Notes: a model not told the origin generated them from the letters alone. DNA of 64,000 nucleotides from Spirochaetaceae bacterium (GCA_007693945.1 RECP01000068.1:37149-101148), one strand, 5' to 3'; counted from the first letter of the stretch, positions 51,793 to 60,960 are shown. A program made the numbers and translations.

Positions 51793-54111
51793 TTGAAGAA
51801 ACCCGCGCTTGTCTTTCTGGCAGTGCTGTGTGCCGCGACGCTTCAGGCGGATGTCGAGTTCTCCGGACTCGACCTGGCAGACAGTGATGAGCTGCTGTTC
51901 ACCGCCACGCTGAGTGCCCCTCCGTTCGGCAGTTACCGGACTCTGCTGCTGGCGGAGCTCGAGGCTCAGCGGATGAGGCAGTTGACGGTGTTTCCCGAGC
52001 GTCTGACCTATCTGCGCGAGACGGGAGAACTCCAGTACCAGAACCGGTTTGGCGTGTTTCGCAGTAACAGCGAGCTCGAAGCACCGCTGCCGATAGACGG
52101 GTTCCCGGCCTTCATTCACGGGCGCACCACCGAAAGCGGCAAAACGATGCCGATTGAGCCCTCACCGGACGGACGCTTTCTGACCTACAGCGAAGCAACC
52201 AGCGCCGCCTACGGCAACCTGGTACTCTATGACGTCCGGACCCGGACCCGCACGGTCGTAGTGGCCGACATCGAGCTCTCGCTGGCGGGACCGCCGGTGC
52301 GCTGGTCCCCGGACTCCAGGGTCTTCATCTACCGAAAGTCCGGTGAGCTCTACTACTTCTCGATTACCCATTTTCTCGAAGATCGGCAGCTGGGTGAAAG
52401 CCTGCGCAGGATCGGTCCCGGCGCCATCAGCAGCGTACGCTGGAGCGCCGGCGGCGACCTCTATTATCTGAGCGGGTCGCTGGTGTACCGCATATCTCCC
52501 GCGGAGTTCTTTGCGCGCACTTTCTACCGTGACCTGCTGCGCACCGGGTCGGTTGTCGGCAAGCTGCCGTTGGCGTTTGATCCGAGCTTTGACCAGTTCT
52601 GGATGTCACCCGACTCACGCAGCATTCTGCTCGGCAAGGGAGGACGTAACCTGTTTGTCTACGTACTCTCGGCCGAGGACTGGAGTGCCGAAGCGGGCGT
52701 GCTGCAGTTGCCCTACGTTCTGTTGCCTCACGGTTCACGCATAGACCGCGTGCTGTGGAGTTCTGACGATGTCATCACGGTACTGGTGAGCGCAATCAGA
52801 GACGGGCTTCCCGAACGTACGGCGTACCGACTGACGCGCGTACGCGGCGGGCAGCACCGGCTCGAGCGTCTGTCCCGGGAGGAACAGCCGTTGCGCGACG
52901 TTGTACTCTCTCCCGACGGCACCCGTGTGGCGGTGCTTTACGATCGGAGCGTCGTCATCCGTTCGCACGTCAGCTGGCGTGCGCAGCAGTCATTCGCGCA
53001 TCGGCAGCCGCTGCACGCGGTGTGGCCTGACGACCAGACCGTGGTTGTCGCCGGACGATACCTGACCGAGCGCATAGCGCTGCGCACCGGCAGCCAGCGT
53101 CCGGTGGCGCTGTCACAACCCGACCGCGCGGGATTCAGCGCCCTGGCGGCTGAGCCGGGAGTAGCCCCGCACATCGTTGTCGATGTGGCCGGCAGGTCGT
53201 TTCGTTACCAGCGCGACGAGGAGCGCTTTCTGCCCACGCCCGCTATTGCCATCCGGGAACATCGTACCGCGTCCTCGCGTTACCGGGTCTATCTGGAGAC
53301 CCACAGCGCGGGGAGTTACCGCAATATCGTCATGCTGCGCGATATCGAGGGCGTTCAGACTTCAGCGTTGTTTCTGCCGCCGCAGCGGGACTACGATCCG
53401 TTCCCGCTCGAGGACGATCCGATAGATCTGACGGTCTTTTCGCACGGCTCACGCATCCGTGCGCGCGAGGCGGCGTTTGCGATTAACGCTATCGATTCGG
53501 TTGAGGGCCTGTCGACCATCCTGGCGACACTGGCCGAATACTCAATCCGGACGACGTTCTTTGTCAATGGCGACTTCATCCGCCGGCATCCCGATGCGGT
53601 CCGCGAGATTGCGCGCTCCGGCCACGAGGTTGGTTCGCTGTTCTACACTCACTTCGACATGACCGATGCACGGTACGAGATCAACCGCGAGTTTATCAAG
53701 CGCGGGCTGGCACGCAACGAGGACAAGTACTACGAGGCAACCGGCCGGGAATTGAGTCTGATCTGGCATACCCCCTTCTACTTCGTCAGCCCGACCGTCG
53801 TTGCCGCGTCGCGCCAGATGAACTACACCTACGTCGGACGTGACGTCGATTCTCTGGATTGGGTTCCGCGACGTGACGACAGCGGAGTGTCACGGCTCTA
53901 CTACCGTAGCGCCGACATCATCGAGCGGGTGATCGAGCAGACACGGCCCGGATCGATTATCAGCATCACCGTCGGTGTTCCACTGGAAGACCAGCCGTGG
54001 GGTGGACGCGACGACTACCTGTTCAACGATCTCGACCTGCTGATCAACCGTTTGAGCGAGCGAGGCTATCGCATCGTGCCGGTATCAGAACTGATCGAGC
54101 GGGCACGATAG
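51793..54111 (+). CDS. Exported beta-propeller protein with polysaccharide-deacetylase-like C-terminus
   Basis: A 772-residue protein, TTG start with GAGGAAGG upstream. Signal peptide MKKPALVFLAVLCAATLQA. Residues 30-540 contain repeated PDGR/PDSR/SPDGT blade motifs (EPSPDGRFLTYS, RWSPDSRVFIYR, LSPDGTRVAVLY), as in TolB-type propellers. Residues 560-770 follow the NodB-fold order (TTFFVNGDFIRRHPDAVREIA, GHEVGSLFYTHFDM, IWHTPFYF). The first metal Asp pair is not visible (AINAIDS) and the first His of HTxxH is Leu, so classical deacetylase activity is doubtful. It lies directly before fliS, suggesting an envelope or flagellar role. Confidence 0.82.
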   Translation: MKKPALVFLAVLCAATLQADVEFSGLDLADSDELLFTATLSAPPFGSYRTLLLAELEAQRMRQLTVFPERLTYLRETGELQYQNRFGVFRSNSELEAPLPIDGFPAFIHGRTTESGKTMPIEPSPDGRFLTYSEATSAAYGNLVLYDVRTRTRTVVVADIELSLAGPPVRWSPDSRVFIYRKSGELYYFSITHFLEDRQLGESLRRIGPGAISSVRWSAGGDLYYLSGSLVYRISPAEFFARTFYRDLLRTGSVVGKLPLAFDPSFDQFWMSPDSRSILLGKGGRNLFVYVLSAEDWSAEAGVLQLPYVLLPHGSRIDRVLWSSDDVITVLVSAIRDGLPERTAYRLTRVRGGQHRLERLSREEQPLRDVVLSPDGTRVAVLYDRSVVIRSHVSWRAQQSFAHRQPLHAVWPDDQTVVVAGRYLTERIALRTGSQRPVALSQPDRAGFSALAAEPGVAPHIVVDVAGRSFRYQRDEERFLPTPAIAIREHRTASSRYRVYLETHSAGSYRNIVMLRDIEGVQTSALFLPPQRDYDPFPLEDDPIDLTVFSHGSRIRAREAAFAINAIDSVEGLSTILATLAEYSIRTTFFVNGDFIRRHPDAVREIARSGHEVGSLFYTHFDMTDARYEINREFIKRGLARNEDKYYEATGRELSLIWHTPFYFVSPTVVAASRQMNYTYVGRDVDSLDWVPRRDDSGVSRLYYRSADIIERVIEQTRPGSIISITVGVPLEDQPWGGRDDYLFNDLDLLINRLSERGYRIVPVSELIERAR

Positions 54112-54119
54112 GAACCGCC

Positions 54120-54148
54120 TTGAGAAGAGCCCCGTGGTGAGATACACT
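54120..54148 (+). promoter_or_regulatory. Promoter of fliS
   Basis: TTGAGA (54120-54125), 17-nt spacer, TACACT (54143-54148); the leader carries AAAGGAG before the ATG. Confidence 0.6.
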
Positions 54149-54173
54149 CGGGTGCGGAGCCAAAGGAGTTGAT

Positions 54174-54602
54174 ATGGGCCTGAGAGGCAATCCGGTAGAC
54201 GCCTATAAGCAGACACGGGTCAGGACGGCGAGTCAGGGGCGGGTGATCGTCATGCTGTACGACGAAGCCATTCGTCAGCTCGATGTTGCGGGGCAAGCGC
54301 TTGCGGAAGGGGCCCACAGCTATGACAGGGTCAACGCCGCGGTATCAAAGACCCAGCAGATCATCACCGAACTGATGGTGTCACTCGATTTCGACAAGGG
54401 TGGTGCGTTTGCCCAGAACCTGCTGAATCTCTACATGTTCTTCAATCGCGAGCTTACCGAGGCCAATCTGAAGAAGAAGCCCGAACCGATTGCAAAGGTA
54501 AGAAGCTTCCTGGCCGAATTGCGCGATGCCTGGGATCAAGCCGAGCGAACGAGCTCATACGACGGCAGCGCCGGTTCGAGCGGCATCAACATCGCGGGGT
54601 AG
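54174..54602 (+). CDS. fliS: Flagellar secretion chaperone FliS
   Basis: 142 residues. The N-terminal NPVDAYKQTRVRTASQGRVIVMLYDEAIRQL and YDRVNAAVSKTQQIITELMVSLDFDKGG are typical FliS. It binds the C-terminus of flagellin and prevents early polymerisation. ATG follows AAAGGAG by about 5 nt. The downstream flgN-like gene starts 3 nt after the stop, forming a flagellar chaperone pair. Confidence 0.95.
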   Translation: MGLRGNPVDAYKQTRVRTASQGRVIVMLYDEAIRQLDVAGQALAEGAHSYDRVNAAVSKTQQIITELMVSLDFDKGGAFAQNLLNLYMFFNRELTEANLKKKPEPIAKVRSFLAELRDAWDQAERTSSYDGSAGSSGINIAG

Positions 54603-54605
54603 AGT

Positions 54606-55064
54606 ATGTCGCCGCCAGCAGGTGAAGGACACCAGCGGCGCGTTGCGCTGCTGCGAAAGCTGAAGGATACCCTGCAGGCCCAGCGGGACAGGCTGGCCCG
54701 ATATCTGACGCTGCTGGAGCGCCAGGAGGCCACCATCCGCGGCGGCGATGTTGACGGCATTGTGCGTCTGGCCGAACTGGAGACGGGGCTTCTGCGCGAG
54801 ATCGGGGCGATTCAGAAGGTCCTCGGGCCGCTGGAGCAACTCTACGCCGAGTTCTATCCCGATGGCGAGTTCCAGATTCCGCCGTTGCGGAAGGCGGTGA
54901 GTGAGCTGCACAACTCGGTGGTACGCCGCAACCGCGGCAACCGCGACCTGCTTCGCGCCCGGCTGGATCGTGTACGCGGGGAGCTCGAGACGGCTCGTTC
55001 TCACTCCGGGCCGCGCTCACTCTACGCCGACTCCGAGCCGTCGATAATCGATATCTCGACCTAG
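54606..55064 (+). CDS. FlgN-like flagellar chaperone
   Basis: 152 residues, nearly all helical: QRRVALLRKLKDTLQAQRDRLARYLTLLERQEATI followed by LAELETGLLREIGAIQKVLGPLEQL, the pattern of FlgN-family chaperones for hook-associated proteins FlgK/FlgL. Family assignment rests on this pattern and on the position right after fliS; sequence is otherwise weakly conserved. No signal peptide. Confidence 0.72.
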   Translation: MSPPAGEGHQRRVALLRKLKDTLQAQRDRLARYLTLLERQEATIRGGDVDGIVRLAELETGLLREIGAIQKVLGPLEQLYAEFYPDGEFQIPPLRKAVSELHNSVVRRNRGNRDLLRARLDRVRGELETARSHSGPRSLYADSEPSIIDIST

Positions 55065-55090
55065 GCCGTTTGACGTGCTATAACGAGGGC

Positions 55091-57841
55091 ATGCGCGACG
55101 CCCTGTACCTGCTGGACGGCTACAGCCTCATATATCGATCGTACTTCGCCTTCATCCGTCAACCGCTGCGCAATCCCCGGGGCCAGAACAGCTCAGCCAT
55201 CTTTGGTTTCTTCCGCTCGCTGCTGGCGCTGCTTTCCGAGCGCCGGCCGCAGCAGTTCCTGGTGGTACTCGACTCGCGCACACCGACGTTTCGGCACCAG
55301 AAGTATGAGGCCTATAAGGCCACGCGGGACAAGACACCCGAGGATCTGACCGCCCAGATTCCGGTTATTGAGCAGATGCTGGAAGCACTCGAGGTTCCGA
55401 TGGCCCGGGTCGACGGGTACGAGGCCGATGACCTGATAGCTACTCTGGCAACCGCCTGCCGCGAACGCGGACAGCCATGTTACATCGTATCCGGGGACAA
55501 GGACCTGCTGCAGCTGGTCGACGGCCCGGTCCGAGTTCTGCGACCCGGCCGGGACGGATTTGAAGACCTCGACCGCGAGGGGGTCCACCGGGACTGGGGT
55601 GTCTATCCGGAGCAAATCCTCGATTACCTGGCATTGACCGGTGACACATCGGACAACGTGCCGGGCGTAAAGGGAATAGGCGACAAGACCGCCGCCCGGC
55701 TGCTGAACCAGTACGGTAGCCTCGAGGCTATCTATGAGCACATTGAAGAGATCAGCGGTGCGGTAAAGACCAGATTGCAGGACGGCCGAGATGCCGCCTG
55801 CCTCAGTCGCGATCTGATCCTGCTCGAGACCGGGGTACCGCTGCAGATCCCCGACGATCGGTTCCGGCTGCCCGGGCTGAACGCCGAAGCGGCGATCCCG
55901 CTCTTTCTGGAGCAGGGGATGAAGTCGCTGGCGGATCAAGTGCGGCAGGCCGGCGGTGCGGCGGCGGCCGATCCTGACTCCGGCACGCAAGACGCCGACG
56001 CGGGTGTGGCCGGGCCCGATGCCGCGCAGGCAGAGCTCGCCGCGCGCGGCCGCTACACCCTGGTCACCGACGCGGACGAGCTGGAGCGCTGGATCAGACG
56101 CGCGCGTTCGGCCGGCGAAGTGGCATTTGACACCGAGACCGACGGCCTGGACTCCCACGTAGCCCGGCCGGTAGGTTTCTCACTCTGTATCGAGCCCGGT
56201 GCGGCGTGTTACGTTGCGCTTCGCGGCCCGGATGGGCCGGTTGTTCCCGAGGACCGCGCCCGCGAGCTGCTGCACGAATTGCTGACCGATGGGGCCGTCA
56301 GACTGATCGGTCAGAATCTGAAGTACGACTATCAGGTGATGCGCCGTTGGGGCATTGAGATCAGCAACCTCTGGTTTGACACCATGATTGCCGCGTGGGT
56401 GCTGGACGCCGGCAGCAGCAGCTATGGAATGGACCAGCTGGCGGAGACCTATCTCGGTTACCGCACCACGGCATATACCGATATTCTGCCGAAGACGCGC
56501 GAGGGTCAGGCTACCTTCGACAGTGTCGATCTCGACACCGCCTGCCGCTACGCCGCCGAAGACGCCGACGTGACGCTGCGGCTCTACCGGCTGTTCGCGC
56601 CCCGGATCAAGGAGCGCGGCTTTGAGCGGCTCTTTCATGATATGGAGATGCCGTTGGTGCGGCTGCTGGCCGAGATGGAGCTCGCCGGTATTGCCATCGA
56701 CTCGGCTACGCTGGACGACTACAGCAGGGAACTGGGAACGCAACTCGAGGCTCTCGAGCGTGAGGTCTACGATCTGGTAGGGTATGAGTTCAATATCGCC
56801 TCCACCCGACAGCTGCAGCAGGTACTCTTTGAGGAGCGCAAACTCAAACCGCTGCGCAAGACCAAGACCGGCTACTCTACGGATACCGCGGTGCTGCAGG
56901 AGCTGGCGCGGGAAGACCCGGTACCTGCCAAAGTGCTGCGCCACCGGTTGCTCGCCAAGCTGAAATCCACCTACGTCGATGCGTTGCCGCGCATGGTGGA
57001 CCCTGAAACCGGCCGGATTCACACTCACTTCAACCAGACCGGCACGGCAACCGGCCGGCTGTCGAGCAAAGACCCCAATCTGCAGAACATACCGATTCGT
57101 GATGAAGAGGGACGCCGTATCCGCGAGGCTTTTGTGCCCGCCGACGGGCACCGGTTTGTCAGTGCCGACTACTCGCAAATCGAGCTGGTGGTGCTGGCGC
57201 ATCTGTCCGGTGATCCCGGATTGACCGCGGCATTTCGGGAGGGGCACGATGTACACCGCGCTACCGGGGCTCTGATATTCGGTGTCGATCCGCGCGAGGT
57301 CAGCGCTGAGCAGCGGCGGATTGCAAAGACAATCAACTTCGGGGTCATGTACGGGATGTCGGCGTTCCGCTTGTCGCGTGAGCTTGGCATACCGCGTCAG
57401 GATGCCGACCGCTTTATCGAAGCATACTTCCGAACCTACTCGCGTATCCGCGAGTTTATTGACGCCACCGTTGCCGTGGCGGAGAAGAACGGGGCGGTGC
57501 GTACGCTGTTCGGGCGTGAGCGCAAGGTGCCCGATATCAACAACCGCAACAAGGCCGTGCGGTCGGGAGCGCAGCGCGTGGCGGTCAACACGCCGATCCA
57601 GGGAACCGCGGCCGATATCGTCAAGCTCGCGATGCTGCGCATAGACCGGCGGCTGCGCGACGAGAATCTGGCGTCAAAGGTCATCCTGCAGGTACACGAC
57701 GAATTGATCATCGAGGCTCCCGAACAGGAGACCGAGGCAGTCCGTGCGCTGCTGGAGCAGGAGATGACCGCCGCCGTGTCGCTTGATGTTCCGTTGCGCG
57801 TCTCGATTGAGGTCGGCGACAGCTGGGGCAGACTGCACTGA
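55091..57841 (+). CDS. polA: DNA polymerase I
   Basis: 916 residues with all three domains. 5'-3' exonuclease (1-290): LLDGYSLIYRSYFAF, DGYEADDLIATLA, GDKDLLQLV and GVKGIGDKTA. 3'-5' proofreading (about 320-510): FDTETDGLDSH with the catalytic Asp/Glu, GQNLKYDYQVM and YAAEDADVTLRLY, so it is probably active. Polymerase: TGTATGRLSSKDPNLQNIPI, SADYSQIELVVLAHLSGD, INFGVMYGMSAFRL and QVHDELIIEAP. ATG 55091 is the conserved start (MRDALYLLDGYS). The stop shares its last base with the coaE ATG. Confidence 0.98.
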   Translation: MRDALYLLDGYSLIYRSYFAFIRQPLRNPRGQNSSAIFGFFRSLLALLSERRPQQFLVVLDSRTPTFRHQKYEAYKATRDKTPEDLTAQIPVIEQMLEALEVPMARVDGYEADDLIATLATACRERGQPCYIVSGDKDLLQLVDGPVRVLRPGRDGFEDLDREGVHRDWGVYPEQILDYLALTGDTSDNVPGVKGIGDKTAARLLNQYGSLEAIYEHIEEISGAVKTRLQDGRDAACLSRDLILLETGVPLQIPDDRFRLPGLNAEAAIPLFLEQGMKSLADQVRQAGGAAAADPDSGTQDADAGVAGPDAAQAELAARGRYTLVTDADELERWIRRARSAGEVAFDTETDGLDSHVARPVGFSLCIEPGAACYVALRGPDGPVVPEDRARELLHELLTDGAVRLIGQNLKYDYQVMRRWGIEISNLWFDTMIAAWVLDAGSSSYGMDQLAETYLGYRTTAYTDILPKTREGQATFDSVDLDTACRYAAEDADVTLRLYRLFAPRIKERGFERLFHDMEMPLVRLLAEMELAGIAIDSATLDDYSRELGTQLEALEREVYDLVGYEFNIASTRQLQQVLFEERKLKPLRKTKTGYSTDTAVLQELAREDPVPAKVLRHRLLAKLKSTYVDALPRMVDPETGRIHTHFNQTGTATGRLSSKDPNLQNIPIRDEEGRRIREAFVPADGHRFVSADYSQIELVVLAHLSGDPGLTAAFREGHDVHRATGALIFGVDPREVSAEQRRIAKTINFGVMYGMSAFRLSRELGIPRQDADRFIEAYFRTYSRIREFIDATVAVAEKNGAVRTLFGRERKVPDINNRNKAVRSGAQRVAVNTPIQGTAADIVKLAMLRIDRRLRDENLASKVILQVHDELIIEAPEQETEAVRALLEQEMTAAVSLDVPLRVSIEVGDSWGRLH

Positions 57842-58437
57842 TGCCCGGGTCCACGGCCCCGGTTGTCGGTATTGGCGGGGCGTACTGCTCGGGCAAGAGC
57901 ACGGTTGCCCGGATCCTGATTGATGCCGGTTACCGGGAGATCAACGTTGACGCGCTGGGTCACCGCGCGCTGTACGACTGCCGCAGCCAGGTGGCGGCCG
58001 AGTTCGGCCGTTCGGTTCTTGATGACAACGGCCAAATTGACCGGGCAGCGCTTGGTGCGCGGGTCTTCACTGATGCCGCCGCTCTGCGACGTCTGGAATG
58101 TATTCTCCATCCGCGGATGGTTGCCATGGCACGCGAGAGTACTACCCAATCCGGCGAGACCCCGATTGTGATGCACGCGGCGCTGCTCTTCCACATGGGA
58201 CTGGATGCCCTGTGCGATGTGATTATCTGGGTACGCGCTCCGCTTCTGCTGCGCATTCGCCGCGGTGTGCAGCGCGACAACGCATCGCTGCTGCGTGTGC
58301 TGCGCATAATGTGGGCACAACGGAAACTGAGGGTTCAATCGGGCGCCGATTCGGTCGATACTCATATTGTGGAGAACCGGGGAAACCAGCGTCGGCTGCT
58401 GGATCAGCTGCGCCACCTCAACCTTCCCCGGATATGA
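57841..58437 (+). CDS. coaE: Dephospho-CoA kinase
   Basis: 198 residues, catalysing the last step of coenzyme A synthesis. P-loop GIGGAYCSGKSTVA (residues 10-23), NVDALGHRAL (binding Asp), HPRMVAMA and DVIIWVRAPLLLRIRR (lid) follow the CoaE fold. The usual Ser/Thr of GLTGGIGSGKST is GAYCSGKST, an acceptable variant. Translationally coupled to polA, a common neighbour. Confidence 0.92.
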   Translation: MPGSTAPVVGIGGAYCSGKSTVARILIDAGYREINVDALGHRALYDCRSQVAAEFGRSVLDDNGQIDRAALGARVFTDAAALRRLECILHPRMVAMARESTTQSGETPIVMHAALLFHMGLDALCDVIIWVRAPLLLRIRRGVQRDNASLLRVLRIMWAQRKLRVQSGADSVDTHIVENRGNQRRLLDQLRHLNLPRI

Positions 58438-58446
58438 GTCAGGCAG

Positions 58447-59154
58447 ATGGAACAGCAGAAAGTTCTGATAGTGATAGTCAGTGTGGCACTCTTTGTGGCC
58501 GCGGTGGTCGGTATCGGGTTGATCTTCTTCTATCCGCGCGCCGAGGTATCGCCGGACGCCCCGCTGCGGATTGTGCAGGAACCGAGCGTCGAGAGCCGCC
58601 GGCAGTTCGACCCCATAGAGTATCTGCGCAGCCCTGAAGTCGGGAGGCCCGAATTCGCACCGCGCCCGCCGGAGGACGACAACGACCTGATTATCGTGTT
58701 TGATGACGATGATCCTCCGGATCCGCGCGAACCGCGCGAAACGCCGGAACCCAGCGTACCGCGCGATCCGTCGCCCGAGCCCGCACCCGCACCCGAGCCG
58801 CGAGAGCCGGCTCCGCGCCCGCCGGCCGAGCGTCCGGCTCGACCCGCGCCGGCACCGCCGCCTCCGCGCGAGCCGGAACCGCGACAGGTGCGTGTAACCG
58901 AATACTGGATCCAGGTGATCGCCTCGCCCAGCCGTGACCGCGTGGAGCAGGCGCGCGTCACCCTCGAGGAGCGTGGACTGCGCGGCCGCATCACGACGCG
59001 CACCGTCGACAATACCGTGTTCTATCGGCTGCGAGTCGGCGGTTACAGCGAGCGGGCCGAGGCCGAGAAGTTCCTGGCCTGGATTCGCGAAATCGAAGGT
59101 TTCAGCCAGAGCTACATCTCTGAAGAATACCCGGTGCGCACCGTATCGCGCTGA
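58447..59154 (+). CDS. SPOR-domain membrane protein
   Basis: 235 residues. One transmembrane helix (VLIVIVSVALFVAAVVGIGLIFFY, residues 6-29), a proline- and acid-rich linker of about 90 residues (EPAPAPEPREPAPRPPAERP), and a C-terminal SPOR domain (YWIQVIASPSRDRVEQARVTLEERG and FYRLRVGGYSERAEAEKFLAWI). SPOR domains bind denuded peptidoglycan at the septum. Type II topology (N-in) is expected. 10 nt after coaE. Confidence 0.92.
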   Translation: MEQQKVLIVIVSVALFVAAVVGIGLIFFYPRAEVSPDAPLRIVQEPSVESRRQFDPIEYLRSPEVGRPEFAPRPPEDDNDLIIVFDDDDPPDPREPRETPEPSVPRDPSPEPAPAPEPREPAPRPPAERPARPAPAPPPPREPEPRQVRVTEYWIQVIASPSRDRVEQARVTLEERGLRGRITTRTVDNTVFYRLRVGGYSERAEAEKFLAWIREIEGFSQSYISEEYPVRTVSR

Positions 59155-59163
59155 CTCGGACGC

Positions 59164-60087
59164 TCAAGCGGAGGACTGCGGGCGGCGGTGGACGTAGTCC
59201 ACCGGCCTGTTGTAGATCTTGCTGCCCGGAGGTACCGGGCCGGTGATCCATACGTTTCCGCCGATGACTGATCCTCGCCCGATTACCGTGTTGCCGCCCA
59301 GAATAGTTGCCCCCGCGTAGATGGTGACTTCGTCTTCTATGGTGGGATGGCGTTTAACGTTGGCTTTATCTTTCTTGACGCTCAGAGCGCCGATGGTGAC
59401 ACCCTGGTAGACCTTGACCCAGTCGCCGATGATCGTTGTCTCGCCGATTACCACACCCGTAGCGTGGTCAATGAAGAAGTAGTCGCCGATAGTCGCGCCG
59501 GGATGAATGTCGATACCGGTCTTGCCGTGAATGTACTCGCTCATCATACGCGGTATCAGGGGCACCTTCATCTGCCACAGTTCGTGCGCGATGCGGTGTA
59601 TCAGTACCGCCTCGACTCCCGGGTAGGCCAGGATGACCTCTTCTCGCGACTTGGCTGCCGGATCGCCCGCAAACGCCGCCTCCACGTCCATCCTCAGGCG
59701 CTTGCGAATGTCGGGGATCTTTTCCATCAGGGTCAGCGTTATCGTCTCCGCGTCGCGCCGTGATCCTTCGCGGTCTCCAGGGTCAACGCACGACCCGTCG
59801 CTGCTGACACCGTCACCGCGTGCAGCAAAGGCCAGGCTCTTGCAGACCTCGGCCGAGAGGCTGCGCACAATGCGATGCACGTTCTCTCCAAGCGTGCAGC
59901 GCAGGTTCTGCTCGTCGAGGCTTTCTTCGGTCTTGAAGCCGGGGAACATGACTGACTCGAAGTCATAGATAATGCGGATGATACTCTCCATTGACGGCAG
60001 ATTGGGTCCGTGGAGATGGTTGATGCCGCCGATGGCGGCGTACGAATCAAAGATACGATCTATTATCGAATCCAGCGTGTGTGCCAT
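59164..60087 (-). CDS. cysE: Serine O-acetyltransferase
   Basis: 307 residues. The N-terminal helical domain is followed by a left-handed beta-helix of hexapeptide repeats; IDIHPGATIGDYFFIDHATGVVIG carries the catalytic Asp-His, and YQGVTIGALSVKKDK the usual Lys. It makes O-acetylserine for cysteine. Slightly longer than E. coli CysE, as in the EpsC/plant-like class. ATG 60087 has no Shine-Dalgarno but lies 6 nt after CATACT, supporting it over the GTG at 60093. Confidence 0.95.
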   Translation of the reverse strand: MAHTLDSIIDRIFDSYAAIGGINHLHGPNLPSMESIIRIIYDFESVMFPGFKTEESLDEQNLRCTLGENVHRIVRSLSAEVCKSLAFAARGDGVSSDGSCVDPGDREGSRRDAETITLTLMEKIPDIRKRLRMDVEAAFAGDPAAKSREEVILAYPGVEAVLIHRIAHELWQMKVPLIPRMMSEYIHGKTGIDIHPGATIGDYFFIDHATGVVIGETTIIGDWVKVYQGVTIGALSVKKDKANVKRHPTIEDEVTIYAGATILGGNTVIGRGSVIGGNVWITGPVPPGSKIYNRPVDYVHRRPQSSA

Positions 60088-60093
60088 GATCAC

Positions 60094-60124
60094 AGTATGA
60101 ACCCCGCTGCGCGCAGTGTGTCAA
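60094..60124 (-). promoter_or_regulatory. Promoter of cysE, predicted leaderless
   Basis: Reverse strand: perfect TTGACA (60124-60119), 19-nt spacer, CATACT (60099-60094), 6 nt before ATG 60087. The spacer is 2 nt longer than ideal. Confidence 0.4.
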
Positions 60125-60198
60125 CTGCCGTGCCGTGACGCTGCTGTGACGCGCACGGTCAAAATGCGAACTGCCTGGCGCCGCCGGCGCCGGCACGA

Positions 60199-60227
60199 TT
60201 GGCAAAGCAGCGCCGGTTCGATAGACT
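60199..60227 (+). promoter_or_regulatory. Promoter of NUDIX gene, predicted leaderless
   Basis: TTGGCA (60199-60204), 17-nt spacer, TAGACT (60222-60227), 8 nt before ATG 60236. Confidence 0.6.
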
Positions 60228-60235
60228 GCCGCCCT

Positions 60236-60823
60236 ATGAGCAGACAATCCGGCCAACACGGGCATCTCCACTGGCACGAGGTCGCCCGCCGCCACGAATA
60301 CGACGGCTATATTTTCCAGCTTCTGAAGGTAACCCGTACCACCGACGACGGCCGTACCAACGACTTCGTTCTGGTAGACTCTCCTGACTGGGTCAACGTG
60401 ATAGCGGTGGTTTCCGATGAGCAGGGGCGCGACTGTTTTGTGATGGTGCGCCAGTATCGGCACGGGAGCTGCGGCACCTCCCTCGAGTTTCCCGGGGGAA
60501 TGGTCAACGACGGTGAAGACCCGGCCATTGCCGCGGCGCGCGAGTTCAGCGAGGAAAGCGGTTACTCGGTTGCCGGGTTGCGGCCGATCGGCACGACCAA
60601 CCCTAACCCGGCGTTCATGACCAACACCGTGACGACCTTTCTGGCATCCGGCGCCGAGTACCACGGCCGGCAGAACCTCGATGACGATGAACTGGTAGAT
60701 GTGGTTCTGGTTCCGTTAGCCGACGTTGCCTCCGACAGAGTACCGGAGTTTTCGGGGCACGCCATTATGCTTGCCGCGTACCACTGGTATCGGCGCGCAA
60801 CGCAGGATGGCCGGCGCAGCTAG
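60236..60823 (+). CDS. NUDIX hydrolase (ADP-ribose pyrophosphatase-like)
   Basis: 195 residues. Nudix box GGMVNDGEDPAIAAAREFSEESGY fits GX5EX7REUXEEXGU. Preceded by VRQYRHGSCGTSLEFPGG, typical of the ADP-ribose pyrophosphatase branch. ATG 60236 is selected by promoter position and the MSRQSG start; an open frame extends 40 codons upstream without support. Hydrolyses a nucleoside diphosphate-X; the specific substrate is not resolved. Confidence 0.88.
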   Translation: MSRQSGQHGHLHWHEVARRHEYDGYIFQLLKVTRTTDDGRTNDFVLVDSPDWVNVIAVVSDEQGRDCFVMVRQYRHGSCGTSLEFPGGMVNDGEDPAIAAAREFSEESGYSVAGLRPIGTTNPNPAFMTNTVTTFLASGAEYHGRQNLDDDELVDVVLVPLADVASDRVPEFSGHAIMLAAYHWYRRATQDGRRS

Positions 60824-60840
60824 ACTTCAATTGCGCGAGA

Positions 60841-60960
60841 CGCCCCCGGCTTGATGGGCTGGTTTTGCCCGCAAGACAGAAAGGCGCCGACCGGAGGAAG
60901 TGAAGCGCCCCCGGCTTGATCGCATGGTTTTGCCGGCAAAACAGAAAGGCGCCGACCGGA
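60841..60960. repeat. 55-bp tandem duplication including a tRNA-Cys 3' end
   Basis: Two copies (60841-60895 and 60906-60960) with a 65-bp period, about 50 of 55 positions identical. Each begins GCGCCCCCGGCTTGAT-like, contains a GTTTTGC/GCAAAAC-type inverted repeat and ends with the tRNA-Cys acceptor and T-arm segment. The copy nearer the tRNA is part of the true gene; the other is a relic. Confidence 0.85.

Noticed and set aside
58730..58900. Low-complexity GC-rich repeat in the SPOR gene resembling a tandem repeat array
   Set aside because: It encodes the Pro/Glu-rich linker usual for SPOR proteins; codons vary and no regular period exists.
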